From Ziziphus jujuba (lineage: Eukaryota; Streptophyta; Magnoliopsida; Rosales; Rhamnaceae): 64,000 nucleotides of DNA. This document shows positions 1-10,201 of the stretch, one piece after another; positions within the stretch are counted from its first letter, which is position 1; each line of letters opens with the position of its first letter. The stretch lies in the NCBI RefSeq assembly GCF_031755915.1, contig NC_083379.1, positions 17,655,501 to 17,719,500 of the forward strand, in the 5' to 3' direction. A model generated the notes under the pieces. It searched no databases, was not told the DNA's origin, and saw only the letters and a program-made list of their open reading frames with translations. A program made the translations under genes and the position numbers.

Positions 1-1
1 T

Positions 2-730
2 GCCTACCGTGAAGCAAGAAGGAGAGAGTTCGAAGAACTACGACAGGGGAACATGACAGTGACAGAGTACGAGAGGAGATTCCGAGAACTATCAGAATTC
101 TACATGCACCTAATTCCCGACGATCACACGAAGAAGGTGAGGTTCATAGACGGATTGAAAGAGAGCATCAGCTACACCCTTTCTGGATCAGTACATCCCA
201 CCTATCAGTCCGCCAGGGATGCAGCGCTCGAGCTAGAGAGACAGGAGGAGATACACAGACCCGCGAGGCGCAGATCATTCGAAGGTTCGTATAGCGGAGT
301 ACCTCGACAGGGGGCAGCTAAGAAGAGCCATAGCTCAGGCTCAGACAGTGATGGGTTAAGCCCACGAGGCAGATTCCAGAGGAGAGATAGTTATCGCATG
401 CCCCAGCCAGCTCGCCATTCGATCAGTGTGGATGCAAGCTCGTATCAGCAGTCATGCATTGGTTCTCCGCGGATTTGTCCACTTTGTAGGGGGAATCATT
501 CTGGGCAGTGTCAGATGGATGGTTTATGCTTTCGGTGTGGGCAGCTAGGCCACATAAGGAGGGATTGCCCTTATGGTAGCAGCAGTGTGCTAGAAGCAGG
601 TCGACGGACACAGCATACGGGGATATTTCCAGGACAGAGTTCCCAGGGGAGTCAGCCAGTAGGAGTTTCTTCGGGATCAGTCCAGCCGTCTGCAGGATCG
701 AGTCGAGGTAGAGGAAGGAGACCCCAATAG
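2..730 (+). CDS. gag: Gag fragment (capsid and nucleocapsid), upstream array copy
   Basis: Open in frame from base 2 to a TAG at 728-730. It contains the C-terminal part of a plant gypsy Gag (RRFRELSEFY-type segment), a basic, Ser/Arg-rich linker, and two zinc-knuckle-like motifs: CPLCRGNHSGQC, then a canonical CX2CX4HX4C (CFRCGQLGHIRRDC). Gag packages element RNA in cytoplasmic particles. Its N-terminus is cut by the window edge, and the downstream copy shows it is also missing from the element itself. It differs from the downstream copy at two residues just before the first knuckle (Cys/Arg and Pro/Leu). The TAG is followed in the same frame by protease-like sequence, so gag and pol were probably once one frame. 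Confidence 0.85.
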   Translation, partial: AYREARRREFEELRQGNMTVTEYERRFRELSEFYMHLIPDDHTKKVRFIDGLKESISYTLSGSVHPTYQSARDAALELERQEEIHRPARRRSFEGSYSGVPRQGAAKKSHSSGSDSDGLSPRGRFQRRDSYRMPQPARHSISVDASSYQQSCIGSPRICPLCRGNHSGQCQMDGLCFRCGQLGHIRRDCPYGSSSVLEAGRRTQHTGIFPGQSSQGSQPVGVSSGSVQPSAGSSRGRGRRPQ

Positions 731-997
731 ACAAGTCAAGGCCGGGTGTTTGCTATGACGCAGCAGGGAGCCAGGACTACGCCCGACGATTTCACAGATC
801 AAGTGATGGAAGCAGACCTGATCCTGTTGGATCTATCCGGACTTGGAGTAGTGTTGGGCATGGATTGGTTGGCAAGGAACTACTTAGTCGAGGAAGCGAC
901 ATGGGAGCTCGAAGCGCAGGTGATTAGAACCCTTGTTTGTTCCAGTGACGCGTGGAAATTTCGAGGACGAAATTTTTGTAAGGGGGGAAGGCTGTAA
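731..997 (+). pseudogene. Pol deletion remnant: protease flank joined to pol C-terminus
   Basis: The frame continues after the gag TAG. It reads the usual pre-protease segment (VFAMTQQGAR), then LGMDWLARN, which normally lies at the end of the aspartic protease, and directly afterwards LVEEATWELE, which normally ends the integrase C-terminal domain. The protease DTGA motif, reverse transcriptase, RNase H and most of integrase are therefore deleted between them. The stop codon TAA is made by the first bases of the LTR (CTG TAA at 992-997). A polypurine tract (about 979-992) lies just before the LTR. This is the junction that makes the element non-autonomous. Confidence 0.8.
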
Positions 998-1031
998 CAC
1001 CCCGTCCCGAATCGCACCGGAATTCGTGCAC

Positions 1032-1113
1032 GTTGACCGAGGTTGACCGTTGACCGTTGACCGAAAGGGGTCAAAAGTTGACTTTTTGACTCGGTGAGAA
1101 TTTTGAGTTGACT
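1032..1113 (+). promoter_or_regulatory. W-box (TTGAC) cluster at the LTR 5' end
   Basis: Seven TTGACC or TTGACT hexamers on the plus strand and one on the minus strand fall within about 85 bp. TTGAC(C/T) is the known binding core of WRKY factors, which act in plant stress and defence responses. The same cluster recurs at 7317-7398. Degraded versions lie at the matching end of the other LTRs here (near 11040-11120 and 42640-42710 on the minus strand, 19160-19200 and 23240-23290 on the plus strand). Regulation by WRKY factors is inferred from the motif alone. Confidence 0.5.
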
Positions 1114-2256
1114 AGGGTACCGTGGCGAAGTGCACGATGCCACGAGTTCGTAGATTGGTAGCACGTCGAAAATGGAGCTACGGTTTGAAAGTTATGGACG
1201 AAACAAGTTGCGGTCCAAACTGTCCAAGGGGTGCCGGAGTTGACTTTTTGTTTATGGGGAATTGAGCTTTGACTCATGCATGGTTGTGAAGTGCTCGTCG
1301 ATACGAGTTCACAGACTAGCGGCACGCTCAAAACGGACATCCGGTTAAAAAGTTATGGACGTTTGAAGTTTACCGGATACCGTATTATTTTAATGTTTTT
1401 GGGTCGTGAACAGTGAAATGCCACGTGTCAGCTTCTGAGTGGTCCATGTGGCATGAACAGTGTCACGTAGGGTTTTAATTTTGAAAAACTCTCGGGGAAG
1501 AGAGAGAAAGAGAGAGAAGAGAGAGAAAGAGAGAGAGGAGAGAGAAAGAGAGAGAGAGGACCCGCCGGCCGCCGGTCATTTTCACGCGCCGGCCAGCCAG
1601 ATTGCCCACCTCATTTCCGGCAAAACCTCCAAATTTCACGGCGAACGGCCGCCGGACGCGCCCGGATCGGACGTCCGAAGTTTGGCGGCGATTTTTCCCC
1701 CTCCACCGCCGGCCACCGCGAATCGGCACTATTCCGGACGATATACAGTACACGCGCCATACACCCATCATCCTCTCCTCAAGTCCGGCCTACCCACCAA
1801 AAATCACGGCCATCGAACCACCGACGCACCGGGATCGGAGCGTTTTCCGGCGAGGGGTCGAAAATCTTCAAACGGTGATTTCTCCGCCGTCCGACCTCCG
1901 TTTTGCTCACCGTTGGTCCCGTTGGATTGCTCTCCTCACGATCTACAAATCTGCAAAATTTCACAGCAAACGGCCACCGTCGGAAAATACTGTTCCGGTG
2001 ACGGTTGCCGGTGACGTGGCGGCCCGCCTGAAATTACTGTTCCGGCGAGTACCCGAAAATTCCGACCAGCTCCAGTCCGCAGTGTTCGACCTCCTGAACC
2101 CAAATCCGACTTCCGTTTCCGCCAATTCGCGACGGTTTGGGAGAATTGCGGAGCCGAAACCCGGAAAGCTTCCCGACGAAATTCAAACCCCGTCGGGTAC
2201 GATCATCGACAATTAAGACCGGATCTGTGATTAGCATCACTCGAGCTTCGATTCGG

Positions 2257-2263
2257 TATATAA
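2257..2263 (+). promoter_or_regulatory. Candidate LTR TATA box
   Basis: The sequence TATATAA lies in GGTATATAACTCG, downstream of the GC-rich block and upstream of the AT-rich half. A similar GGTATAT(A/C)A element lies at the same relative place in other LTRs here (near 8542, 18735 and 24318). This supports a conserved transcription start region. No start site can be proven from sequence. Confidence 0.35.
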
Positions 2264-3918
2264 CTCGTAAATTCTAGATATCGTTTGTGTTTTTGACCCC
2301 CCGGGTACCGGGTATTATTTACCCGAATAAAATATTAATTTATTTGACTGTCTGTGAATTTTGTTCTAGGAGCACCGGTGAGTCGTAGAATTGATCCCGT
2401 AGTGGATCATGGGTTAATTGCGTGCTCCAGGTGAGTGACCCACCTTCAAATTAATTTGGGGAATTTAATTGATGAATATATTATGTGTGAATTAAATATT
2501 TGGAATTTAATTTCTATGTGCCAAATATTTATTGGATTTATTGTAGAATTATTTATGAATTTATTGGATTTAAGAAAATGCAAATTCTACAAATTTATGC
2601 CGTGTGGAATTATTTTATGGTTTTGAGGATTTTGAAATTGGTGTGGTTTTAATGGTAAATTGGGCACGATTTGAATTTCAAATATTTCAAGGAAAATATT
2701 TGGTTATGTTGGTGATTTCAATTTTTATAAAATATGCCCATGAAATATTATGAGATTTGATTATGATATTTGGATATTTGAATTGATGGATTTGAAAGTT
2801 GGTGAATTTGAAAATCATGGAATTTATGGCATTGATTACAAAGAAATTGTGGGAAAATTCCCGGTTCAAGCGGATGGATTATGCCCGCTATGCTTATGAA
2901 AAATGTGAAATTTGTTTTATGATTTAAATTTATGGATTTTATAATTTTTAGATGCACCGTGCACGTACTGGTGTTCTGATTATGTGATATGGTATATGTG
3001 ATATGGTTAGTGTGCACACGGTTGTGATTAGCGCGCAGGTGGGTGTGAGTAGCGCGCGGTTGATATTATGAGGGTGTCCTGTGCATGCCATCGGAGAGGG
3101 CGGCCACCCCCCATGGCCGGGACACCAGGTTAGCAGCGGCGCAGTGGGACGCCACGCGACCGTATGCCGGTTTCTTTCTATAACCTCCTGTCTGGTGGTA
3201 CCTTGGGACGCTGGGTACTGTTGGCGCCACTGGTATATAGTGGGTGCATCAAATGATTTTCAGAACTGTGTTTTAAAAATAAAATGTTTGGAAACTGAAT
3301 TGGAATTAAAAATATAATTGTTACCGCTTCTGGTATTTAATTGATGTCTTGGTTTTCGGGGAATATGGATAAAGGGTTTTGTGAAATTGTTTTAAAAAGG
3401 GGAACCTTTCCAACTGAGAGAATTGTAAGGGTTTTGAGAGAAAATATTATTTCCAAATAATTATTATTTATACTTATTACTGTGATATTATATGGTATAG
3501 TAGTAGGGTCGCTCACTGAGATGATTAGCATCTCACACTCTTAAATTCCGTTCCTCTAGGTACCAGGTTGTCGGTGTTCATCCAGAGCGGACTTGATCTT
3601 CATCGCTGTTTTACTTCGTGAAGTACCCTGTTCGTCTTTATTGCAGTTGTACTATTTCTTTCATTCTTGTTGTATTTATTATGCACTGGATTACTGTATT
3701 TATTTCGAAGTGCTGAAAATTGTGGAACCAATTTGTAGTATTGTAGGAGGAATAAGGGGATATTTTTGAAGTGTGTTTTCAGTGCAGGTAAATTTATGGT
3801 AAGTAAATCCCTTAGGGGAGGTGCTGCCGGATTTTCCGTTGGAAGGTTCGGTGGTATTTCCCTGGGATCAGGGCTTGTCTAGGGTTCCGGGGAGGAATTC
3901 TGGACGGGTCCTGACAGT

Positions 3919-3930
3919 TGGTATCAGAGC
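3919..3930 (+). other. Primer-binding site (Met-tRNA type)
   Basis: TGGTATCAGAGC starts two bases after the LTR end (3916). It is the usual plant retrotransposon site complementary to the 3' end of initiator Met tRNA. It confirms the LTR boundary and the plus orientation. Confidence 0.9.
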
Positions 3931-4729
3931 TCTAGGTTCTAGTATTCCGAAGGGACTGTGCATTGTTGTGTGTCCCATCCATGTCTAGTCTCTCGTTTTA
4001 CCCGTGTGAAAGCGTTCTTTCTGTTTGTCTCGAAGTAAATTCGTTGCCCGAGTTTGAATAACTCTAATCTTCGAGGGTGTCAATTAGGATCATCTAGCCT
4101 AACGGGAAATTCCTATGGCCTAGTCGATGGTCGAGGATGCCTTTTCTTTTTGAAGGTCAAGCTTATCATCGTGAATGGTATCCGTTTCGTTCATGGAGAA
4201 GAAGGATGATTGCCTAAGGATGTGTGTCGATCGATTTCAAGGCGTCAAAATATTTTCCCGATCGATTATCAAAATTTAAATACTTTTCAAGGTGTTTTAT
4301 TCAAGTATTTTTGGTTTGTGTTCATACATGTATCTGTATGTTATATTGTTTGATATTATACTGCACCATATGGAGGCGGCGAACCAATGTGGTCCATGTA
4401 GAGCTAGCCCCATGATCATGTTGCCTACGAGCCCGGGGAATTGGACGGCCAATATAGGCAACCACCCTGGTTTGTATTGGTAGCAGAGTGTCGGCGACAG
4501 TTGGAATCATGGATTACGTAACATGTAGAAGGTGTCGTACGTACCTCCATTACAAGCGTGCATATTTTATTTTATGCTATGGATTTTAAGATATGATTTT
4601 CAATGTGGAGTTTTAACAATTGCCTATGCAAGTTAGGTATATTTGAAAAATATATTTTATTATTTGTTTTATGTTATGGTTTTTTCCAAGAGCGACTTAA
4701 GGGTTAAGTATCGCCAGTCGAGAATCCAA
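3931..4729 (+). other. Non-coding leader of the gypsy internal domain
   Basis: No long frame is present. Positions about 4360-4570 resemble a module found inside LTRs elsewhere in the window (20385-20590 and, weaker, 22640-22800). Shared features are a TTGGACGG/TTGGACGA box, a GTATTGGTAGCAG box and a GTGCATATTT box. The leader thus seems to have gained sequence from LTRs of a related subfamily. Confidence 0.5.
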
Positions 4730-4990
4730 AGCAGGGTATCGTTGAGTTCAAAAAGCAAATCTTAAAGGAAGCACGCGATTCAAAGTATGCGATACACCCC
4801 AAGGGTACCAAGACGTATGGAATGCTCACTGGATGACATGGTGGTTTTGCACGATAAAGGAAGTTGCAAGATCCGAATAAAGGTACTTAGGTCACCGATA
4901 AGTAAGAGTAGGGAGATGTAAACATGGATTTCGTGCTTAAACTATCATTCACAAAGAGAAGGTACGACAGCGTTTAGAGAATCAAGCAAG
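4730..4990 (+). pseudogene. Decayed integrase fragment (older duplicate)
   Basis: With frameshifts and stops, this stretch still reads like the integrase zinc-binding region and core start that lie intact at 5840-6150. Recognisable pieces are the YAIHPKGTK-type zinc-finger segment near 4785 and the NMDFVLKL segment near 4920. The element thus carries two versions of the same integrase part. From 4991 to 5600 I see only AT-rich sequence without a supported gene. Confidence 0.5.
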
Positions 4991-5615
4991 CTCCGGATAG
5001 CGACTAAAGTTCTACTTGGCGGTTGATGAGGTTAATGAGATGAGGATGATTCCTTAGGCATGGTTGGATGTTTAAGCATGGTTATTTTTCATTCTAGAAG
5101 CTAAGATCTTGATATCTTATTTCCTTGGAGATTTAAGGTTCGTATTGGTGGTGCTTTATCGATTCAAGGTGGTTGATATTGTTGGTGATAATTTACAATG
5201 ATAAGGAGTATGATTTTTTGGGACGTAGTTAGAATTTAAGAAGTGTGGAATACTTTGTTGGGTTAAGGATCTAGTGATTTGTTCATAGTATTGGTGGTGA
5301 TGCTAGAATTAAGATTTAAATTTCTTATTGCTTGAGGTGTGGATTCATGGAATCTATTTGAAATGGGGGAAACTTAGGGTTTTCAAGAATGGTATTTGGA
5401 TGTTGAGAATTTTATTCATGACCTTGATGAATTTAGTTAAAAGAAAGATTGATGTTTGTCGAGGTTAAGACTATTGGTTAATCAATGAGGAGCAAGGGTT
5501 TTATAATTGTAAGTACTAGGAGGGTAATCGAAGACAAGTGAATTAATCTCAACCTTAACTTGGTGATACCAGTATTTGAGGAAATTAGACTTAAGTTCTA
5601 ATCTTACCTTTTGGA

Positions 5616-6240
5616 TTGCTGATCGAGTTACGAGAGTTGGTTGTTGGTTTAAGGATGCATGCTTCAGGAGTTCTTATGGCTAGCTTCCAGGTACGACCGG
5701 TGTTGGTGGATCGTATAGTAGAGACCCAAATGGAAGATCCTAAGTTGAGGACCATTAAGGGCAAGATACAAGAAGGTCTTGATCCGGAATTTTCCATAAG
5801 GAGGGATGGAGCCCTCGTGTATAAAGGACGACTTTGTGTTCCGGATATTCCAGGACTCAAGAAGGAGATTTTAGAGGAGGCGCACAGCTCGATGTATGCG
5901 ATGCATCCTGGGAGTACCAAGATGTACCGGACGCTTGTTAAGTATTATTGGTGGATTGGTATGAAGAGAGAAGTGGCAGACTTCGTATCAAAGTGTTTGA
6001 TTTGTCAACAAGTGAAAGCAGAAAGACAGAAGCCTTCGGGACTACTCCAACCTTTACCGATTCCCGTGTGGAGGTGGGAAGAACTCAACATGGACTTCGT
6101 ATTCAAGCTTCCTTCCACACCTAGAAGGTACGACGGCATTTGGGTAATCATTGATCGTCTCACCAAGTCGGCACACTTCCTACCGGTGCGAGAACGTTTT
6201 TCACCCGAGAAGTTAGCCCAGTTGTTCGTGCAAGGCATAC
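5616..6240 (+). pseudogene. Integrase N-terminal fragment (RNase H end, H2C2 finger, core start)
   Basis: An open frame reads the linker after RNase H, the H2C2 integrase zinc finger (H in AMHPGSTK, then CLICQQVK) and the beginning of the catalytic core, with the first catalytic Asp in NMDFV and the IDRLTKSAHF segment. After LFVQ the frame runs out of integrase into gag sequence, so the second Asp, the Glu and the C-terminal domain are missing. It cannot catalyse integration. It lies upstream of gag, the reverse of the normal gag-pol order, so the internal domain has been rearranged. Confidence 0.8.
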
Positions 6241-6256
6241 GTGGGATCAGTTCAAG

Positions 6257-7015
6257 ATGGCCTTCTCTACTGAGTTTTGTCCTCCTGCCTACCGTGAAGC
6301 AAGAAGGAGAGAGTTCGAAGAACTACGACAGGGGAACATGACAGTGACAGAGTACGAGAGGAGATTCCGAGAACTATCAGAATTCTACATGCACCTAATT
6401 CCCGACGATCACACGAAGAAGGTGAGGTTCATAGACGGATTGAAAGAGAGCATCAGCTACACCCTTTCTGGATCAGTACATCCCACCTATCAGTCCGCCA
6501 GGGATGCAGCGCTCGAGCTAGAGAGACAGGAGGAGATACACAGACCCGCGAGGCGCAGATCATTCGAAGGTTCGTATAGCGGAGTACCTCGACAGGGGGC
6601 AGCTAAGAAGAGCCATAGCTCAGGCTCAGACAGTGATGGGTTAAGCCCACGAGGCAGATTCCAGAGGAGAGATAGTTATCGCATGCCCCAGCCAGCTCGC
6701 CATTCGATCAGTGTGGATGCAAGCTCGTATCAGCAGTCACGCATTGGTTCTCTGCGGATTTGTCCACTTTGTAGGGGGAATCATTCTGGGCAGTGTCAGA
6801 TGGATGGTTTATGCTTTCGGTGTGGGCAGCTAGGCCACATAAGGAGGGATTGCCCTTATGGTAGCAGCAGTGTGCTAGAAGCAGGTCGACGGACACAGCA
6901 TACGGGGATATTTCCAGGACAGAGTTCCCAGGGGAGTCAGCCAGTAGGAGTTTCTTCGGGATCAGTCCAGCCGTCTGCAGGATCGAGTCGAGGTAGAGGA
7001 AGGAGACCCCAATAG
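6257..7015 (+). CDS. gag: Gag (N-terminally truncated), downstream array copy
   Basis: A 252-codon frame starts at ATG 6257 and ends at TAG 7013-7015. In-frame sequence upstream (TWDQFKM) is also Gag and joins the integrase fragment at about 6236-6241, so the ATG is an internal Met of the ancestral Gag. The first roughly 100 residues of a normal Gag are gone. It keeps the capsid C-terminal part, the basic linker, and the double zinc knuckle (CPLC..., CFRCGQLGHIRRDC). If translated it could still bind RNA. It is near-identical to 2-730. Confidence 0.8.
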   Translation: MAFSTEFCPPAYREARRREFEELRQGNMTVTEYERRFRELSEFYMHLIPDDHTKKVRFIDGLKESISYTLSGSVHPTYQSARDAALELERQEEIHRPARRRSFEGSYSGVPRQGAAKKSHSSGSDSDGLSPRGRFQRRDSYRMPQPARHSISVDASSYQQSRIGSLRICPLCRGNHSGQCQMDGLCFRCGQLGHIRRDCPYGSSSVLEAGRRTQHTGIFPGQSSQGSQPVGVSSGSVQPSAGSSRGRGRRPQ

Positions 7016-7282
7016 ACAAGTCAAGGCCGGGTGTTTGCTATGACGCAGCAGGGAGCCAGGACTACGCCCGACGATTTCACAGATCAAGTGATGGAAGCAG
7101 ACCTGATCCTGTTGGATCTATCCGGACTTGGAGTAGTGTTGGGCATGGATTGGTTGGCAAGGAACTACTTAGTCGAGGAAGCGACATGGGAGCTCGAAGC
7201 GCAGGTGATTAGAACCCTTGTTTGTTCCAGTGACGCGTGGAAATTTCGAGGACGAAATTTTTGTAAGGGGGGAAGGCTGTAA
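7016..7282 (+). pseudogene. Pol deletion remnant, downstream array copy
   Basis: Same structure as at 731-997: a protease flank joined directly to the LVEEATWELE end of pol, with a stop made by the first LTR bases. Both array units therefore carry the same deletion, which predates the tandem duplication. Confidence 0.8.
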
Positions 7283-10201
7283 CACCCCGTCCCGAATCGC
7301 ACCGGAATTCGTGCACGTTGACCGAGGTTGACCGTTGACCGTTGACCGAAAGGGGTCAAAAGTTGACTTTTTGACTCGGTGAGAATTTTGAGTTGACTAG
7401 GGTACCGTGGCGAAGTGCACGATGCCACGAGTTCGTAGATTGGTAGCACGTCGAAAATGGAGCTACGGTTTGAAAGTTATGGACGAAACAAGTTGCGGTC
7501 CAAACTGTCCAAGGGGTGCCGGAGTTGACTTTTTGTTTATGGGGAATTGAGCTTTGACTCATGCATGGTTGTGAAGTGCTCGTCGATACGAGTTCACAGA
7601 CTAGCGGCACGCTCAAAACGGACATCCGGTTAAAAAGTTATGGACGTTTGAAGTTTACCGGATACCGTATTATTTTAATGTTTTTGGGTCGTGAACAGTG
7701 AAATGCCACGTGTCAGCTTCTGAGTGGTCCATGTGGCATGAACAGTGTCACGTAGGGTTTTAATTTTGAAAAACTCTCGGGGAAGAGAGAGAAAGAGAGA
7801 GAAGAGAGAGAAAGAGAGAGAGGAGAGAGAAAGAGAGAGAGAGGACCCGCCGGCCGCCGGTCATTTTCACGCGCCGGCCAGCCAGATTGCCCACCTCATT
7901 TCCGGCAAAACCTCCAAATTTCACGGCGAACGGCCGCCGGACGCGCCCGGATCGGACGTCCGAAGTTTGGCGGCGATTTTTCCCCCTCCACCGCCGGCCA
8001 CCGCGAATCGGCACTATTCCGGACGATATACAGTACACGCGCCATACACCCATCATCCTCTCCTCAAGTCCGGCCTACCCACCAAAAATCACGGCCATCG
8101 AACCACCGACGCACCGGGATCGGAGCGTTTTCCGGCGAGGGGTCGAAAATCTTCAAACGGTGATTTCTCCGCCGTCCGACCTCCGTTTTGCTCACCGTTG
8201 GTCCCGTTGGATTGCTCTCCTCACGATCTACAAATCTGCAAAATTTCACAGCAAACGGCCACCGTCGGAAAATACTGTTCCGGTGACGGTTGCCGGTGAC
8301 GTGGCGGCCCGCCTGAAATTACTGTTCCGGCGAGTACCCGAAAATTCCGACCAGCTCCAGTCCGCAGTGTTCGACCTCCTGAACCCAAATCCGACTTCCG
8401 TTTCCGCCAATTCGCGACGGTTTGGGAGAATTGCGGAGCCGAAACCCGGAAAGCTTCCCGACGAAATTCAAACCCCGTCGGGTACGATCATCGACAATTA
8501 AGACCGGATCTGTGATTAGCATCACTCGAGCTTCGATTCGGTATATAACTCGTAAATTCTAGATATCGTTTGTGTTTTTGACCCCCCGGGTACCGGGTAT
8601 TATTTACCCGAATAAAATATTAATTTATTTGACTGTCTGTGAATTTTGTTCTAGGAGCACCGGTGAGTCGTAGAATTGATCCCGTAGTGGATCATGGGTT
8701 AATTGCGTGCTCCAGGTGAGTGACCCACCTTCAAATTAATTTGGGGAATTTAATTGATGAATATATTATGTGTGAATTAAATATTTGGAATTTAATTTCT
8801 ATGTGCCAAATATTTATTGGATTTATTGTAGAATTATTTATGAATTTATTGGATTTAAGAAAATGCAAATTCTACAAATTTATGCCGTGTGGAATTATTT
8901 TATGGTTTTGAGGATTTTGAAATTGGTGTGGTTTTAATGGTAAATTGGGCACGATTTGAATTTCAAATATTTCAAGGAAAATATTTGGTTATGTTGGTGA
9001 TTTCAATTTTTATAAAATATGCCCATGAAATATTATGAGATTTGATTATGATATTTGGATATTTGAATTGATGGATTTGAAAGTTGGTGAATTTGAAAAT
9101 CATGGAATTTATGGCATTGATTACAAAGAAATTGTGGGAAAATTCCCGGTTCAAGCGGATGGATTATGCCCGCTATGCTTATGAAAAATGTGAAATTTGT
9201 TTTATGATTTAAATTTATGGATTTTATAATTTTTAGATGCACCGTGCATGTACTGGTGTTCTGATTATGTGATATGGTATATGTGATATGGTTAGTGTGC
9301 ACACGGTTGTGATTAGCGCGCAGGTGGGTGTGAGTAGCGCGCGGTTGATATTATGAGGGTGTCCTGTGCATGCCATCGGAGAGGGCGGCCACCCCCCATG
9401 GCCGGGACACCAGGTTAGCAGCGGCGCAGTGGGACGCCACGCGACCGTATGCCGGTTTCTTTCTATAACCTCCTGTCTGGTGGTACCTTGGGACGCTGGG
9501 TACTGTTGGCGCCACTGGTATATAGTGGGTGCATCAAATGATTTTCAGAACTGTGTTTTAAAAATAAAATGTTTGGAAACTGAATTGGAATTAAAAATAT
9601 AATTGTTACCGCTTCTGGTATTTAATTGATGTCTTGGTTTTCGGGAAATATGGATAAAGGGTTTTGTGAAATTGTTTTAAAAAGGGGAACCTTTCCAACT
9701 GAGAGAATTGTAAGGGTTTTGAGAGAAAATATTATTTCCAAATAATTATTATTTATACTTATTACTGTGATATTATATGGTATAGTAGTAGGGTCGCTCA
9801 CTGAGATGATTAGCATCTCACACTCTTAAATTCCGTTCCTCTAGGTACCAGGTTGTCGGTGTTCATCCAGAGCGGACTTGATCTTCATCGCTGTTTTACT
9901 TCGTGAAGTACCCTGTTCGTCTTTATTGCAGTTGTACTATTTCTTTCATTCTTGTTGTATTTATTATGCACTGGATTACTGTATTTATTTCGAAGTGCTG
10001 AAAATTGTGGAACCAATTTGTAGTATTGTAGGAGGAATAAGGGGATATTTTTGAAGTGTGTTTTCAGTGCAGGTAAATTTATGGTAAGTAAATCCCTTAG
10101 GGGAGGTGCTGCCGGATTTTCCGTTGGAAGGTTCGGTGGTATTTCCCTGGGATCAGGGCTTGTCTAGGGTTCCGGGGAGGAATTCTGGACGGGTCCTGAC
10201 A
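7278..10201 (+). repeat. Gypsy LTR, second copy, 2924 bp
   Basis: It has the same start and end as the LTR at 993-3916 and the same length, with base differences noticed only near 9249 (C/T) and 9646 (G/A). It is followed directly by minus-strand LTR sequence of an older relative. The 5 bp after it, AATTA, would be the right target duplication; the left partner lies outside the window. Confidence 0.93.

Larger units (their letters stand above)
993..3916 (+). repeat. Gypsy LTR, first (shared) copy, 2924 bp
   Basis: It starts TGTAACACCCCGTCCCG just after a polypurine tract and ends GGGTCCTGACA just before a primer-binding site. The 5' part holds clustered TTGAC boxes and a duplicated module of about 160 bp (1075-1200 and 1236-1361). 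A GA-rich stretch lies at 1494-1560, a GC-rich block follows to about 2210, and the 3' half is AT-rich. Open frames of 184 and 204 codons at 1460-2014 and 1602-2216 lie in the GC-rich block. They overlap each other, resemble no known domain, and look fortuitous. The second LTR (7278-10201) has the same length. Confidence 0.93.
1..10201 (+). mobile_element. Tandem array of a non-autonomous Ty3/gypsy LTR retrotransposon
   Basis: Order seen: internal 3' end (1-992), LTR (993-3916), internal domain (3917-7277), LTR (7278-10201). Positions 1-3916 recur at 6286-10201 with a constant offset of 6285 and only about four base differences that I noticed, so the duplication is very recent. Both LTRs start TGTAACACCCCG and end GGGTCCTGACA. 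A polypurine tract precedes each LTR, and a Met-tRNA-type primer site follows the first. The internal domain keeps gag and fragments of integrase but lacks the protease active site, reverse transcriptase and most of integrase. It must therefore rely on enzymes from another element. Sharing one LTR between two internal domains is the product expected from unequal recombination between LTRs. The left end lies outside the window. Confidence 0.9.

Noticed and set aside
423..1340. Minus-strand frames of 89-103 codons opposite gag and the LTR start
   Set aside because: Shadows of gag and of LTR repeats; no domain, no start context, same in both array copies only because the DNA is duplicated.
1460..2216. 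Open frames of 184 and 204 codons inside the gypsy LTR, repeated at 7745-8501
   Set aside because: They overlap in different frames within a GC-rich LTR block, are Pro/Arg-rich with no domain, and are not kept in the older LTRs.
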